A stretch of DNA of 64,000 nucleotides, from contig JANQII010000102.1 of the NCBI GenBank assembly GCA_028282195.1, forward strand, positions 1-64,000, given 5' to 3'. The notes under the pieces are model-generated. The model did no database searches, was not told the DNA's origin, and saw only the letters and a program-made list of their open reading frames with translations. This stretch comes from Prolixibacteraceae bacterium (GTDB lineage Bacteria; Bacteroidota; Bacteroidia; Bacteroidales; Prolixibacteraceae). Positions 50,568 to 63,508 of the stretch are shown in pieces (the first letter of the stretch is position 1; every line of letters starts with the position of its first letter). The position numbers and the translations under genes are program-made.

Positions 50568-53500
50568 ATGAGAACAAAATGTTTTCTGCTTATGCTGCTG
50601 GTTGGTTTGTTCCCGGCAATGCTTTTTGCACAGCAAACTGAATATTACTCTTCTCTTGCAGCAGACATCCAACAGGCAAAAGAACTTTTCAATAAAAATA
50701 AATTTATCGCGGCCCAGGAAAAATTTGAAAGCATTTCAAAAGAAGCCGGGATGGATACTGAGATACAGTCGGAAGCCATGTTTTATCAAGCCATTTGTGC
50801 TTTACGACTTGAAAATGACAACAGCCTTAAGCTGGTAGAGCAATTTATCGACAAACATCCTGAAAGCCCATACACCAACAAAGCCTGGTTTGAACTTGGA
50901 AACTACCAGTTCAATGAAGGTCAATATGGTAAAATGCTGAAATCGTATCGTAAACTTAAATCGGGATCATTGAGTAAAGATGATCAGATAAAGATCAGCT
51001 ACCAAAAAGGTTACTCCTATTTCAAAACAAAAAAATACCAGCAGGCAGAAAAGGAATTTACCAGAATAAAAGACACTAAAAACTTGTATGCTGCACCCGC
51101 CAGGTACTACTGGGCACATATTAAATACATGCAGGAAGATTATGATGCAGCTATTTCTGAATTTGAGAAATTGAAGGATAATCAGGCTTTCGCAGGGGTT
51201 ATTCCTTTTTATATGAGCCAGATTTATTATAAGCAAGGCAAGTATGGAGAGGTAGTTGATTTTACAGTTCCGCTTTTAAGCAAAGTGAAAGCAGACCAGA
51301 AGCCTGGCCTCGAAAAGATTATTGGAAGTTCGTACTTTCATTTAAATCAGTTTGACAATGCCATTCCTCATTTTGAAAACTATTTTGATGAAACCAAAAG
51401 CCGTCAGCGTGATGAAAACTACATGTTAGGTTATTGCTACTATGTAAATGGTGACTATGTAAAAGCTATTGCCCCATTGGTTTTTGCATCGAAAGGAAAA
51501 GACGAGCTAGCACAAAATGCTTACTATCATTTAGCAGACTCATATATCAATGCTGGCGATAAAGACAAAGCCAGGGTAGCATTTGAAGCAGCTTCTGAAA
51601 TGGATTTTAATGCTGAAATAAAAGAAGACGCTCTTTTCAATTTTGCAAAAATCACTTACGAGCTTTCCTATTCTCCTTTCAACGAAACGATAAAAGCATT
51701 TGATAAATACATTTCGCTTTACCCTAATTCGGAAAGGAATGATGTAGCTTACGATTATTTGGTGAATGTTTACATGAGTACCAGCAATTACAGGGATGCA
51801 ATTGCCTCCATTGAAAAAATACAGGTAAAAAATACTTCCGTAAAGAAAGCATATCAAAGAGTAACTTACTACCGCGGACTGGAAATGTTCAACAACCTTG
51901 ATTACATAGGTGCAATCAAGTTCTTCGACACCTCCTTACAAAACGGACAATATAACAGCAACCTGAAAGCATCAGCTACCTTTTGGAAAGCCGAAGCCAA
52001 TTATCGTTTGCAGGATTACAATTCTGCAATTGCAGGATTTAACCGCTTTTTGCAAACTCCTGGTGCTATTTCATTACCCGAATTTCAAACCATTTATTAT
52101 AACCTGGGGTATGCTTATTTTAAGCTGGAAGATTATACTTCATCAAAATCGATGTTTGAAAAGTTTTTACTAGCTAATAAAGATGACAGAACTGAAAAGC
52201 TTGCTGATGCTTTTAACCGTTTAGGAGATTGTCTGTATCTCTCCAGGGACTACAAAAACGCCATTAAAAGCTATGAAGAATCATATAGTTTGAAAAGCTA
52301 TGATCCGGATTACGCGTTGTTTCAAAAAGCTATTTGTCTTGGCCTTTTACAAGAGCAAGGACAAAAAATAAGCACTTTACGTTCACTTGTTCAGACGTTT
52401 AACGAATCGGCTATGCTTGATGATGCATTTTACGAACTGGGTAGAGCATGCGAACGTAACGGGCAACCCAAAGTGGCTTCCGGCTATTACCAGGATTTGC
52501 TGGACGAGCACCCACAAAGCAGCTACCGTCCCAAAGCCATGCTTCAGTTAGGATTGATCCTATACAATCAGGGAGACTTCAAAAAGTCTATGCCTTATTA
52601 TAAACAAGTTGTTGAGCAATACCCGGATAGCCCTGAAGCACAGGCCGCACTGCTTGGAATTAAGAACAATTATGTAGAAATGAACAATGTGGATGGGTAT
52701 TTTGCGTACACACGCAGATTAGGTTCCGGAGTTCATGTTTCAATCTCAGAACAAGATTCATTAAGTTACCTTGCTGCCGAGAAGCTTTACATGGCAAGAG
52801 ACCCAAAAGCGAAAGATCAGCTTGAAAAATATCTGCGATTATATCCTTCCGGAAGCTTTGCCATAAACGCACATTTTTATTTAGGAGAAAGTCGTTATCA
52901 GGACAAAGAATTTAACCTTGCCTTAAATAACTATGAGTACGTACTGGATCAATCCGATAATATATTTACAGAACCCGCTTTATCTAAGGCTTCAGAGCTT
53001 CAATTTAATGCATCGAATTATGAAAAAGCCTTAAGCTATTTTGAAAGACTCGAGCAAACTTCGAACACCAAATGGAATTTATTAAAAGCCCGTGCAGGAA
53101 AAATGCGCTGCTACTATGAACTGGCAAATTATCCTGCCACGATTGATGCGGCTAAAAGCTTGCTAACTTCCGATAAGCTAACGGACATATTAAAACGAGA
53201 AGCCAATTACAAGCTTGCCAAAAGTTATTACAACAATAATCAAGCTGCGAAGTCACTTCCGATATTTGGAGATCTGGCTGAAGATACCAAGTCACAGGAG
53301 GGAGCAGAAGCAAAATTCCTGATTGCTGAAATTCTGACCAGTCAAAACAATCTTGAAAAAGCGGAAGAAGAAGTGATGGATTTCATTTCGAAGAATACCC
53401 CACACCAATTTTGGTTAGCAAAAAGTTTTATCCTTCTTTCGGATATATATTTAACTCAAGGAGATGAATTCCAGGCAATGCATACCATTAAAAGTATTGT

Positions 53501-53633
53501 TGAAAATTACCCGGTTGAAGATGACGGAATTATCGAAACAGCTTCGGCAAAACTAAAACACCTTGAAGATAAAATACAGGCAAGCCAGCAAACAGAAGAA
53601 AGCCCAATGAAAATTGATATCAACCAACGCTAA
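50568..53633 (+). CDS. Large exported TPR protein
   Basis: A 1021-residue exported protein with signal peptide (about 1-22, ending LFAQ). The rest is TPR-type repeats, at least twenty discernible (for example AWFELGNYQFNEGQYGKMLKSY and KAMLQLGLILYNQGDFKKSMPYYKQVV). It is predicted periplasmic, perhaps attached to the outer membrane. The next gene, 17 bases downstream, encodes a beta-barrel with a TonB-receptor-like character, and the two form a pair conserved in Bacteroidota. The role is probably cell-envelope assembly or gliding/secretion support, not shown by sequence. Confidence 0.85.
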   Translation: MRTKCFLLMLLVGLFPAMLFAQQTEYYSSLAADIQQAKELFNKNKFIAAQEKFESISKEAGMDTEIQSEAMFYQAICALRLENDNSLKLVEQFIDKHPESPYTNKAWFELGNYQFNEGQYGKMLKSYRKLKSGSLSKDDQIKISYQKGYSYFKTKKYQQAEKEFTRIKDTKNLYAAPARYYWAHIKYMQEDYDAAISEFEKLKDNQAFAGVIPFYMSQIYYKQGKYGEVVDFTVPLLSKVKADQKPGLEKIIGSSYFHLNQFDNAIPHFENYFDETKSRQRDENYMLGYCYYVNGDYVKAIAPLVFASKGKDELAQNAYYHLADSYINAGDKDKARVAFEAASEMDFNAEIKEDALFNFAKITYELSYSPFNETIKAFDKYISLYPNSERNDVAYDYLVNVYMSTSNYRDAIASIEKIQVKNTSVKKAYQRVTYYRGLEMFNNLDYIGAIKFFDTSLQNGQYNSNLKASATFWKAEANYRLQDYNSAIAGFNRFLQTPGAISLPEFQTIYYNLGYAYFKLEDYTSSKSMFEKFLLANKDDRTEKLADAFNRLGDCLYLSRDYKNAIKSYEESYSLKSYDPDYALFQKAICLGLLQEQGQKISTLRSLVQTFNESAMLDDAFYELGRACERNGQPKVASGYYQDLLDEHPQSSYRPKAMLQLGLILYNQGDFKKSMPYYKQVVEQYPDSPEAQAALLGIKNNYVEMNNVDGYFAYTRRLGSGVHVSISEQDSLSYLAAEKLYMARDPKAKDQLEKYLRLYPSGSFAINAHFYLGESRYQDKEFNLALNNYEYVLDQSDNIFTEPALSKASELQFNASNYEKALSYFERLEQTSNTKWNLLKARAGKMRCYYELANYPATIDAAKSLLTSDKLTDILKREANYKLAKSYYNNNQAAKSLPIFGDLAEDTKSQEGAEAKFLIAEILTSQNNLEKAEEEVMDFISKNTPHQFWLAKSFILLSDIYLTQGDEFQAMHTIKSIVENYPVEDDGIIETASAKLKHLEDKIQASQQTEESPMKIDINQR

Positions 53634-53650
53634 CAGAAAATTACTGAAAC

Positions 53651-55402
53651 ATGAAGAATAAACTCATTCAATATAGTTTTATACTGACATTCGTTTTTGC
53701 TCCTTTCTTTTCAAATGCGCAACAAGACAGTCTTCGCAAAGAAGTTGAAGTAGTAAAAGCATATCAACCGAGCATATCAGACGCATTTAAAATAAATGAC
53801 ATTCCAAAAATTGAAGATGCCAAAACTGATAAACCAACCTTTAATTATAAAATAAATCCACAACCCGTTTTCCGTACTTTTTCAACCGATCCTGTACAAG
53901 CAGCTGAAATGGTTGGTGAACCTAAAGCTGAGGTCGGGAAAGGGCTTTTAAAAGCCGGAGTTGGCAATTATCAAACCCCTTACGCCGAATTATTCTACAA
54001 TGCTGATGGCGGAAAGAATTCAGACTTTGGCCTACACTTTAAACACATTTCATCAAACGGTAAGGTAAAGCTGATTAATGACGATAAAGTAAAGGCGCCA
54101 TTTAGTAATTCATTAGCAGAACTATACAGCAAACATTACCTCAGTGGTTCCAACCTGCAAACCAAGCTTTATTTTAGTCGTGATGCTCATCGTTATTACG
54201 GATACACTGGTCCGCAAATTGCAGACGAAAGAAAAGAAACAGTTATAAGTAACTGGCAACAAAAACAAGCTTTTACAAAAGGTGGCCTTTCACTTGACTT
54301 ATACAGCAATGAGTCAAACAGGGCCGACACAGATTATGCGATCAAGCTAAACTATCAATATTTCAGCACAAAAACCGGTCAAACTGAAAATTTTGCTGAA
54401 CTAAGCACCAGCCTTGCTCATGAATTTGACTCATTTAAAGGTTTGCTTGATGCTTCTGTTAGTTATTTAAATACTGATAGCATTTTCAACACAACCAGCA
54501 ATGCTTACGGAAAAAAACAACAAATCCTGCTCAATGCCAGCCCAGCCGTATTACTGGAAGCCGACAATGCCTTACTCAAAGCGGGACTCAACCTTTCTTT
54601 AATGATTGACGATGATGAAGATGCTCGTTTCCTGCTTACACCAAACATTCGTGGAGAATGGTCCCCAATTGAGAATATTATCAAAGTTTATGCAGGCGCT
54701 GGTGGTTTTCTGCAACACAATCATTACTCAGTTATAGCCAAAGAAAATCCTTTTGTAAACCCTTACCAGGATATTAAAAACAGCGAACATCAATACATAT
54801 TATTTGGGGGGATTAATGGTAAATTCAGTCAAAAGTTCAATTACAGGATCCAGCTTGATTATGCTTCAATTAAGAGTGAACATTTTTATGTCATAAACAG
54901 CATTACAGACCCAAACATTAACACCATAGAACCCATAAGCTTAGACAATACTTTTGAGGTAATATATGATGATTTAAATCAACTAACTGTAATCACCGAA
55001 TTATATTATACAGCGTCTGATTTATTTAATTTTCATTTTAAAGGGAATTTCTATTCCTATGATTTAGAAGTGCTTGAACACCCATGGCATAAACCTGAGT
55101 TTGATGCAACTATTTCAACTCTGTTTAAACCAGATGGCCCTTTAAGTTTCACGGCAGATGTTATCATTATCGGGGAACGTAATGCAACAGAAATATCAAC
55201 CTTAACTACAGAAGGGTTTCAGGCCAGAAATATAACTATGGATCCTGTTTTTGATCTGAATTTTGGGGTTGAATATCAATACAGTCCTCAGCTGAGCTTT
55301 TTCGGTCGTGCAAACAACTTTGCCTTCCAAAAATATGAAAGTTGGTCAGGCTATGCAAAACAAGGTTTTAACCTCTTGTTTGGAGCTAGTTATTCGTTTT
55401 AA
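53651..55402 (+). CDS. TonB-dependent-receptor-like outer membrane barrel protein
   Basis: A 583-residue outer-membrane protein. Signal peptide about 1-23 (ending SNAQ). Residues 25-90 contain EVEVVKAYQPSISDAFKINDIPKI, a stretch characteristic of this Bacteroidota family. Next comes GLLKAGVGNYQTPYAELFYN and a series of alternating strands up to the terminal Phe in FGASYSF, the usual barrel ending. There is no plug domain or TonB box visible, so it is unlikely to be a true TonB-dependent transporter. It is co-transcribed with the TPR gene. Confidence 0.8.
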   Translation: MKNKLIQYSFILTFVFAPFFSNAQQDSLRKEVEVVKAYQPSISDAFKINDIPKIEDAKTDKPTFNYKINPQPVFRTFSTDPVQAAEMVGEPKAEVGKGLLKAGVGNYQTPYAELFYNADGGKNSDFGLHFKHISSNGKVKLINDDKVKAPFSNSLAELYSKHYLSGSNLQTKLYFSRDAHRYYGYTGPQIADERKETVISNWQQKQAFTKGGLSLDLYSNESNRADTDYAIKLNYQYFSTKTGQTENFAELSTSLAHEFDSFKGLLDASVSYLNTDSIFNTTSNAYGKKQQILLNASPAVLLEADNALLKAGLNLSLMIDDDEDARFLLTPNIRGEWSPIENIIKVYAGAGGFLQHNHYSVIAKENPFVNPYQDIKNSEHQYILFGGINGKFSQKFNYRIQLDYASIKSEHFYVINSITDPNINTIEPISLDNTFEVIYDDLNQLTVITELYYTASDLFNFHFKGNFYSYDLEVLEHPWHKPEFDATISTLFKPDGPLSFTADVIIIGERNATEISTLTTEGFQARNITMDPVFDLNFGVEYQYSPQLSFFGRANNFAFQKYESWSGYAKQGFNLLFGASYSF

Positions 55403-55484
55403 ACAAAGACTTTTTAGCTAAATAAAACGAGTAAATTTTTCAATATTTTCTCCACCTCTCTAATAGGCTGAAAATCTGCACCTT

Positions 55485-55509
55485 AGTTTTCAACATTTTG
55501 TTGAAAACT
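55485..55509. promoter_or_regulatory. Perfect 11-bp palindrome upstream of gyrB
   Basis: AGTTTTCAACA (55485-55495), TTT, TGTTGAAAACT (55499-55509), an exact inverted repeat. It lies 76 bases after the barrel gene in the 351-base gap before gyrB. TTTTCAACA is one base away from a DnaA-box-like TTTTCCACA on each strand. There is no T run, so termination is not the best explanation. A TATATTTG -7 element lies at 55558-55565; nothing else is seen to 55753. Confidence 0.45.
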
Positions 55510-55753
55510 TTAACATATTGCAATACCCTGAGATAGCTGATCTAAGCATATTTTTAGTATATTTGTGTGTTATATGTAGCGGGAAAAGAATGATGAGCAA
55601 AAGATTGAAATTTAGACACCTTTCGAACCATATATCCATCATAAAAATGAGCTTCGGGGAATCGGATAAATGAACCGATTTTCAAAATAAAAAATTTAGA
55701 ATGTGCTCCGCCACATGGAACTGGTTTTTTGAGTAAAATTAAACAGAATATAG

Positions 55754-57724
<1,971 letters not shown>

Positions 57725-57764
57725 TACACAGAGGTTCTCAAAAACCAAACCTTAACCAGTGCAT

Positions 57765-57834
57765 GTCATCCTGTCCGGCAGCTGCCGGATCTGGATCTTC
57801 GTCTAAACAGACTCTGAAACAAGTTCAGGGTGAC
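57765..57834. repeat. Palindromic intergenic repeat after gyrB
   Basis: Begins GTCATCCTG and ends CAGGGTGAC (inverted ends). It contains the hairpin TCCGGCAGCTGCCGGA and CTGAAACAAGTTCAGGGTGAC, shared with the repeat at 11612-11640 and with the end of the repeat at 17612-17638. Confidence 0.75.
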
Positions 57835-57908
57835 GGTCAGTCATTAGGGTTTTTGAGAATTTCTTTGTTTATCTAGCATCCAGTATGTAATAATCCAGAA
57901 TCCAGTTT

Positions 57909-58493
57909 ATGAAAATCTGTATTTTTTCTTCCTCCAGTAACGCCATTAATCCTGTTTATATTGAAGAAGCCATTAAGCTTTCAAAATTAATTGGCGGACA
58001 GAAACACACACTTGTAAATGGTGGTGCCAATGTTGGCTTAATGGAAACCGTTTTGAAAGAAGCTAAAAATGCAGGTGCAAAAACCATTGGGGTCATTCCC
58101 GAAAAGCTGAATGGTCATAAATTGGCATCAGATCATGCTGATGAATTGATTGTATCAAAAGACATGATGGAACGCAAATCTATCATGCGTAATTTATCAG
58201 ATGCTTTCATTGCTTTACCTGGTGGCTTCGGCACCTTAGAAGAAATACTTGAGGTTATAACTCTCAAGCAGCTCGACTACCACAATAAAGCCATCATCTT
58301 TCTAAATACTAACGGGTTTTACAATGATCTATTCAAGCAATTTGAGCGTACTTTTGATGAGAAATTTGCCAAACCTGCCTACAGGGATTTATATTTTATT
58401 GCCAACACAAGCGAAAAAGCAATCAACTATCTAAAAAGCTACTCACCACCCCAACCAATTAATAAATGGTATAAGGTTCCTCAAAAGAGTTAA
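57909..58493 (+). CDS. LOG family (TIGR00730) nucleoside 5'-monophosphate phosphoribohydrolase
   Basis: A 194-residue Rossmann-fold protein of the LONELY GUY family, which releases bases from cytokinin or purine nucleoside monophosphates. The signature PGGFGTLEEILEVITLKQL is intact (Glu pair and Gly-rich loop), and NGGANVGLM and MMERKSIM are seen. In the first loop an Asn replaces the usual first Gly. Length normal. Single gene downstream of gyrB. Confidence 0.92.
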   Translation: MKICIFSSSSNAINPVYIEEAIKLSKLIGGQKHTLVNGGANVGLMETVLKEAKNAGAKTIGVIPEKLNGHKLASDHADELIVSKDMMERKSIMRNLSDAFIALPGGFGTLEEILEVITLKQLDYHNKAIIFLNTNGFYNDLFKQFERTFDEKFAKPAYRDLYFIANTSEKAINYLKSYSPPQPINKWYKVPQKS

Positions 58494-58683
58494 GCAACTG
58501 GTTCTTTAAATCAATTTTAAATAAGCCCTCATTTTTAAAACATATACATAACTACATATTTTACTAATGTTTTTTTAATATCTTAAAGGCAATCCTGGAA
58601 ACATGGAAACCTTTGAGCCTTGTTTTTGTTAAAAATGGTGAAAATTATTTGCCGCAAACAAACACAATTTAAAAACCATAAAT

Positions 58684-60945
58684 ATGTTTGATCTTGAATT
58701 GATTAAAAGTACCTACGGGAATTTTGGCGTCCGTATACAAAAAGCCAGAGAAGTCCTGAAAAAACCACTTACACTTTCTGAAAAAATCCTTTACTCTCAT
58801 CTATTTAATCCTGAGGAAGTAAAAGACTTTCAACGAGGAGTTGACTATGTTGATTTTGCACCTGACCGTGTTGCTATGCAAGATGCAACTGCACAGATGG
58901 CTTTACTCCAGTTTATGAACTCTGGAAAAAGTAAAACTGCAGTTCCCTCTACAGTTCATTGTGACCATCTTATTCAGGCTCATGTAGAAGGAGTGACAGA
59001 TTTAAAACACGCCCTAAACACCAACAAGGAAGTTTTCAATTTCCTTGAATCAGTATCAAATAAATATGGAATTGGTTTTTGGAAACCTGGTGCAGGTATT
59101 ATTCACCAGGTAGTTTTGGAAAACTATGCTTTCCCCGGAGGAATGATGATTGGAACCGACTCACACACCGTGAACGCCGGAGGGCTAGGAATGATCGCAA
59201 TTGGAGTTGGCGGTGCAGATGCGGTTGACGTGATGGCAGGAATGCCCTGGGAATTGAAATTCCCGAAGCTGATTGGTGTTAAACTAACAGGCAAACTAAA
59301 TGGCTGGACAGCCCCCAAAGATATAATCTTAAAAGTAGCTGGAATACTTACTGTTAAAGGTGGGACCGGTTGTATCATTGAATATTTTGGCGAAGGTGCA
59401 GAAGCACTTTCTGCAACTGGAAAAGGAACTATTTGTAACATGGGAGCAGAAGTAGGTGCAACAACTTCAACCTTTGGCTATGATGAATCCATGGAGCGTT
59501 ACCTCAGGTCAACAGGACGATCTGAAGTTGCTGACTTAGCTAATGGAGTTAAAGAGCATCTTATGGCAGATCCAGAGGTTTACACAAATCCGGAACAGTA
59601 CTTTGATCAACTAATAGAAATCAACCTGGATGAATTGGAACCACATATAAATGGGCCATTTACCCCAGACCGTGCTACGCCTATTTCAAAAATGGCAGAA
59701 GAAGCCGAAAAAAACGGGTGGCCAACTAAAATTGAAGTTGGTCTGATTGGTTCGTGTACTAATTCATCTTATGAAGATATTTCAAGGGCTGCATCCCTTG
59801 CAAATCAAGCAATTGAAAAAAAGCTTGTTGCCAAATCAGAGTTTACGGTTACCCCGGGATCGGAACAGGTAAGGTACACAATTGAGAGAGATGGTTTTAT
59901 AGACACCTTTTTAAAAATCGGTGGTAAAGTTTTCGCCAATGCCTGTGGCCCCTGTATTGGTCAATGGAACCGGCCATCAGTAAAAGACGGACGTATTAAC
60001 ACGATTATTCATTCGTTTAACAGAAATTTTTCGAAACGAGCTGATGGAAACCCAAACACGCATGCATTTGTTGCGTCTCCCGAACTGGTAACGGCAATGG
60101 CCATTGCGGGGGATTTGCGTTTCAATCCATTGAAAGATTCATACACCAATGAAGAAGGCGAACAAGTAATGCTTGATCCTCCACATGGATTTGAATTACC
60201 ACCAAATGGATTTGACGTTAAAGATCCCGGTTACCAGGCACCAGCTGAGGATGGTTCTTCTGTTGAAGTTGTAGTTGCAGATGACTCTAATCGTTTGCAG
60301 TTACTGACAGCTTTTGAACCATGGAATGGCAAAAACATTGAAGGGGCAAAACTTCTGATAAAGGCGGAAGGCAAATGTACTACCGACCATATTTCAATGG
60401 CAGGTCCCTGGCTTCGTTACCGTGGTCATTTGGACAATATATCAAACAATATGTTGATAGGAGCTGTAAATGCTTTCAATGGTGAAACCAATAAAGTAAA
60501 AAACCAGTTGACTGGGGTTTACGATGAAGTTCCCAAAGTTCAGCGTGAATACAAAGCTACAGGAGTTCCATCAATAGTAGTTGGTGACCACAATTACGGA
60601 GAAGGCTCTTCACGTGAGCATGCCGCTATGGAACCACGTCATTTGGGAGTAAAAGCTGTTATTGTAAAATCATTTGCCAGAATCCACGAAACCAACCTCA
60701 AAAAACAGGGTATGCTTGGGTTAACTTTTGCAAATGAAAATGACTATGACAAAATCAACGAAAATGACACCTTCAACTTTATTGATTTAGTTGATTTTGC
60801 TCCCGGCAAACCGCTTACACTTGAAATAGTACATAAAGATGGAAGCAAGGAGAATATCATTTTAAACCACTCATATAATCAACAACAGATCGATTGGTTT
60901 AAAGCAGGCTCAGCATTAAATCTCATAAAAAAACAAAATTCATAA
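58684..60945 (+). CDS. Aconitate hydratase (mitochondrial type)
   Basis: Isomerises citrate to isocitrate in the TCA cycle. The 753-residue protein is of the mitochondrial aconitase class, shorter than bacterial AcnA and of different domain order from AcnB. The 4Fe-4S ligands are seen in [16 protein letters not shown] (about 356-371) and [10 protein letters not shown] (about 419-428). Other motifs are [42 protein letters not shown] and the swivelling-domain [10 protein letters not shown]. It heads a TCA operon with two isocitrate dehydrogenases and citrate synthase. Confidence 0.95.
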   Translation: MFDLELIKSTYGNFGVRIQKAREVLKKPLTLSEKILYSHLFNPEEVKDFQRGVDYVDFAPDRVAMQDATAQMALLQFMNSGKSKTAVPSTVHCDHLIQAHVEGVTDLKHALNTNKEVFNFLESVSNKYGIGFWKPGAGIIHQVVLENYAFPGGMMIGTDSHTVNAGGLGMIAIGVGGADAVDVMAGMPWELKFPKLIGVKLTGKLNGWTAPKDIILKVAGILTVKGGTGCIIEYFGEGAEALSATGKGTICNMGAEVGATTSTFGYDESMERYLRSTGRSEVADLANGVKEHLMADPEVYTNPEQYFDQLIEINLDELEPHINGPFTPDRATPISKMAEEAEKNGWPTKIEVGLIGSCTNSSYEDISRAASLANQAIEKKLVAKSEFTVTPGSEQVRYTIERDGFIDTFLKIGGKVFANACGPCIGQWNRPSVKDGRINTIIHSFNRNFSKRADGNPNTHAFVASPELVTAMAIAGDLRFNPLKDSYTNEEGEQVMLDPPHGFELPPNGFDVKDPGYQAPAEDGSSVEVVVADDSNRLQLLTAFEPWNGKNIEGAKLLIKAEGKCTTDHISMAGPWLRYRGHLDNISNNMLIGAVNAFNGETNKVKNQLTGVYDEVPKVQREYKATGVPSIVVGDHNYGEGSSREHAAMEPRHLGVKAVIVKSFARIHETNLKKQGMLGLTFANENDYDKINENDTFNFIDLVDFAPGKPLTLEIVHKDGSKENIILNHSYNQQQIDWFKAGSALNLIKKQNS

Positions 60946-60967
60946 CTAATCATAAAAACACCCGAAA

Positions 60968-62194
60968 ATGAAAAAAATTAAAGTAGTTAATCCGGTTGTT
61001 GAACTGGATGGGGACGAAATGACCCGGGTTATTTGGTCATTCATTAAAGAAAAACTGATTTTCCCTTACCTTGACTTGGACATCAGGTATTTTGATCTGG
61101 GCATGGAAAGCCGCGATGAAACCGACGATCAAATTACAATTGATGCAGCGCATGCAATTAAAAAATACGGTGTGGGAATTAAATGTGCTACCATCACCCC
61201 TGATGAAGCACGAGTTGAAGAATTTGGATTGAAACACATGTGGAAATCCCCAAACGGTACTATCCGAAATATACTGGGAGGAACTGTTTTTAGGGAACCC
61301 ATTATTATTAATAATATTCCACGGTTGGTTCCGGGCTGGAAAAAACCAATTTGTATCGGACGTCATGCTTTTGGTGACCAATATCGTGCAACCGATTTCC
61401 TTACAAAAGGAAAAGGCAAACTAACCATTACTTTTACTCCTGAAGATGGAAGTGAGCCACAATCATTCGATGTATATGATTTTGAAGGCGATGGCATTGC
61501 AATGGCCATGTACAACACGGACGAATCGATTATTGGATTTGCCCGTGCCTGCATGAACCAGTCTCTTGATAAAACCTGGCCGCTTTATATGTCAACTAAA
61601 AACACCATCCTTAAAAAATATGATGGCCGTTTTAAAGACCTTTTCCAAAAAGTTTTTGACGAAGAATTTAAAGACAAATTTGAAGCAGCTGGCATAACTT
61701 ACGAGCATCGTTTGATCGACGACATGGTTGCTGCAGCCATGAAATGGGAGGGTGGCTTTGTTTGGGCATGTAAAAATTACGATGGCGATGTACAATCAGA
61801 TACTGTTGCTCAAGGCTTTGGATCACTGGGGTTAATGACCTCAACATTAGTTACCCCTGACGGACAAACGATGGAAGCTGAAGCTGCCCACGGCACAGTT
61901 ACCAGGCATTACCGTCAGCACCAACAAGGCAAGCCAACATCAACAAACCCAATTGCTTCAATATTTGCATGGACCCGTGGTTTAGCTTTCAGGGGCAAAC
62001 TTGATGACAATCAGGAACTCATTAATTTTTCAGAGACACTCGAACAAGTTTGCATTGAAACTGTTGAAAGTGGAAAAATGACCAAAGACCTTGCTCTCAT
62101 CATACATGAAAAAGATTTAAAAGAAGAACATTATCTCACAACAGAAGAATTTTTAAGTGCTATCGATGAGAATCTGCAAAATAAATTGGGCTAA
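60968..62194 (+). CDS. Isocitrate dehydrogenase, eukaryote-type (type II, NADP)
   Basis: Oxidatively decarboxylates isocitrate to 2-oxoglutarate. The 408-residue protein belongs to the homodimeric eukaryotic/NADP class, shown by [14 protein letters not shown] near the N-terminus. [20 protein letters not shown] and [14 protein letters not shown] are also diagnostic, with the [15 protein letters not shown] cofactor region near residue 305. That His-Arg pair is typical of NADP use. It lies 22 bases after aconitase. Confidence 0.94.
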   Translation: MKKIKVVNPVVELDGDEMTRVIWSFIKEKLIFPYLDLDIRYFDLGMESRDETDDQITIDAAHAIKKYGVGIKCATITPDEARVEEFGLKHMWKSPNGTIRNILGGTVFREPIIINNIPRLVPGWKKPICIGRHAFGDQYRATDFLTKGKGKLTITFTPEDGSEPQSFDVYDFEGDGIAMAMYNTDESIIGFARACMNQSLDKTWPLYMSTKNTILKKYDGRFKDLFQKVFDEEFKDKFEAAGITYEHRLIDDMVAAAMKWEGGFVWACKNYDGDVQSDTVAQGFGSLGLMTSTLVTPDGQTMEAEAAHGTVTRHYRQHQQGKPTSTNPIASIFAWTRGLAFRGKLDDNQELINFSETLEQVCIETVESGKMTKDLALIIHEKDLKEEHYLTTEEFLSAIDENLQNKLG

Positions 62195-62205
62195 CTGAAT
62201 ATTGC

Positions 62206-63471
62206 ATGGGAAGTAAAATAATAATAAATAATGGTAAGCTTCAAGTACCAGATAACCCAATAATCCCTTTTATTAAAGGAGATGGTATTGGGAAGGACAT
62301 TACTGTTCCAAGTCAACGGGTATTGAACGCTGCCATTGAAAAAGCCTATGGAGATTCAAAAAAGTTAGCCTGGAAAGAAGTTCTTGCAGGAGAAAAAGCT
62401 TATAAAAAAACGGGGAATTACCTACCGGAAGACACACTTGCAGAATTCAAAAAATATCTTGTAGGAATTAAAGGACCACTGCAAACCCCTGTTGGCGGAG
62501 GTATTCGATCATTAAATGTTGCATTACGACAAACACTTGATTTATACGTTTGCCTACGACCAGTTCGCTGGTTTAAAGGTGTACCCTCACCGATCCGCTA
62601 TCCTTCTTTGGTTGATATGCATATCTTCCGTGAGAATACGGAAGATATTTATGCCGGGATAGAGTTTATGACAGGCGATGAAAAAGCTCAAAAGTTTCGT
62701 GATTTTCTGATTAATGAGATGGGATCAACACAGATTCGGTTCCCTGAAACAACATCTTTTGGAATTAAACCAATTTCGAAAGAAGGTTCTGAGCGATTGA
62801 TCAGAGATGCTATTCAATATGCAATAGATAGAAATCTTCCTTCTGTAACATTGGTTCATAAAGGAAATATTATGAAGTTTACGGAAGGTGCTTTTAAAAA
62901 CTGGGGATACGATTTAGCTGAGAATGAGTTTGAAGCAGATGTTTTCACATGGAGACAATATGAAAATATACAGACTGAAAAAGGGCAAATTGATGCTCAA
63001 AAAGCATTGGAAGAAGCTAAAAAAACGGGAAAAGTCATTATAAAAGATGTTATTACCGATGCTTTTTTACAGGACAGTTTACTTCATCCATATGATCATT
63101 CTGTAATTGCCACAATGAATTTGAACGGTGATTATGTTTCGGATCAACTTGCTGCAATGGTAGGTGGAATTGGAATTTCTCCCGGTGCAAACATCAATTA
63201 TCAAAGTGGCTATGCCATTTTCGAAGCTACCCATGGTACAGCCCCGAACATCGCCGGAACGGGAAAAGCAAATCCAAGTTCTTTGATTCTTTCGGGAGTA
63301 ATGATGCTTGAATACCTGGGTTGGAATGAAGCTGCGGAACATGTACTTGATGCAATGGAGCATGCTTTTTCAAAAAGAAGGGTAACATCTGATCTATATG
63401 CAATGATGGAAGGGGCAACACTTTTAACAACAACTGAATTTGCTGATGAAATTATCAGTAATATTCATTAA
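62206..63471 (+). CDS. icd: Isocitrate dehydrogenase, bacterial type (type I), predicted NAD-dependent
   Basis: A second isocitrate dehydrogenase of 421 residues, of the E. coli Icd class and unrelated at close range to its neighbour. [26 protein letters not shown] contains Ser102, equivalent to the regulated Ser113 of E. coli. The cofactor loop reads [17 protein letters not shown], so the NADP-specific residues Lys344, Tyr345 and Val351 of E. coli are Asn348, Ile349 and Ala355 here. Tyr391 and Arg395 are replaced by Ser395 and Ala399. These changes point to NAD. The start is 12 bases after the type II gene. Confidence 0.9.
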   Translation: MGSKIIINNGKLQVPDNPIIPFIKGDGIGKDITVPSQRVLNAAIEKAYGDSKKLAWKEVLAGEKAYKKTGNYLPEDTLAEFKKYLVGIKGPLQTPVGGGIRSLNVALRQTLDLYVCLRPVRWFKGVPSPIRYPSLVDMHIFRENTEDIYAGIEFMTGDEKAQKFRDFLINEMGSTQIRFPETTSFGIKPISKEGSERLIRDAIQYAIDRNLPSVTLVHKGNIMKFTEGAFKNWGYDLAENEFEADVFTWRQYENIQTEKGQIDAQKALEEAKKTGKVIIKDVITDAFLQDSLLHPYDHSVIATMNLNGDYVSDQLAAMVGGIGISPGANINYQSGYAIFEATHGTAPNIAGTGKANPSSLILSGVMMLEYLGWNEAAEHVLDAMEHAFSKRRVTSDLYAMMEGATLLTTTEFADEIISNIH

Positions 63472-63508
63472 CTTACTAGGCAAAAACGAATAACTAAAAA
63501 TAATAACA

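Noticed and set aside
53651..55402. True TonB-dependent transporter
   Set aside because: No plug domain and no TonB box, and at 583 residues it is short for the class.
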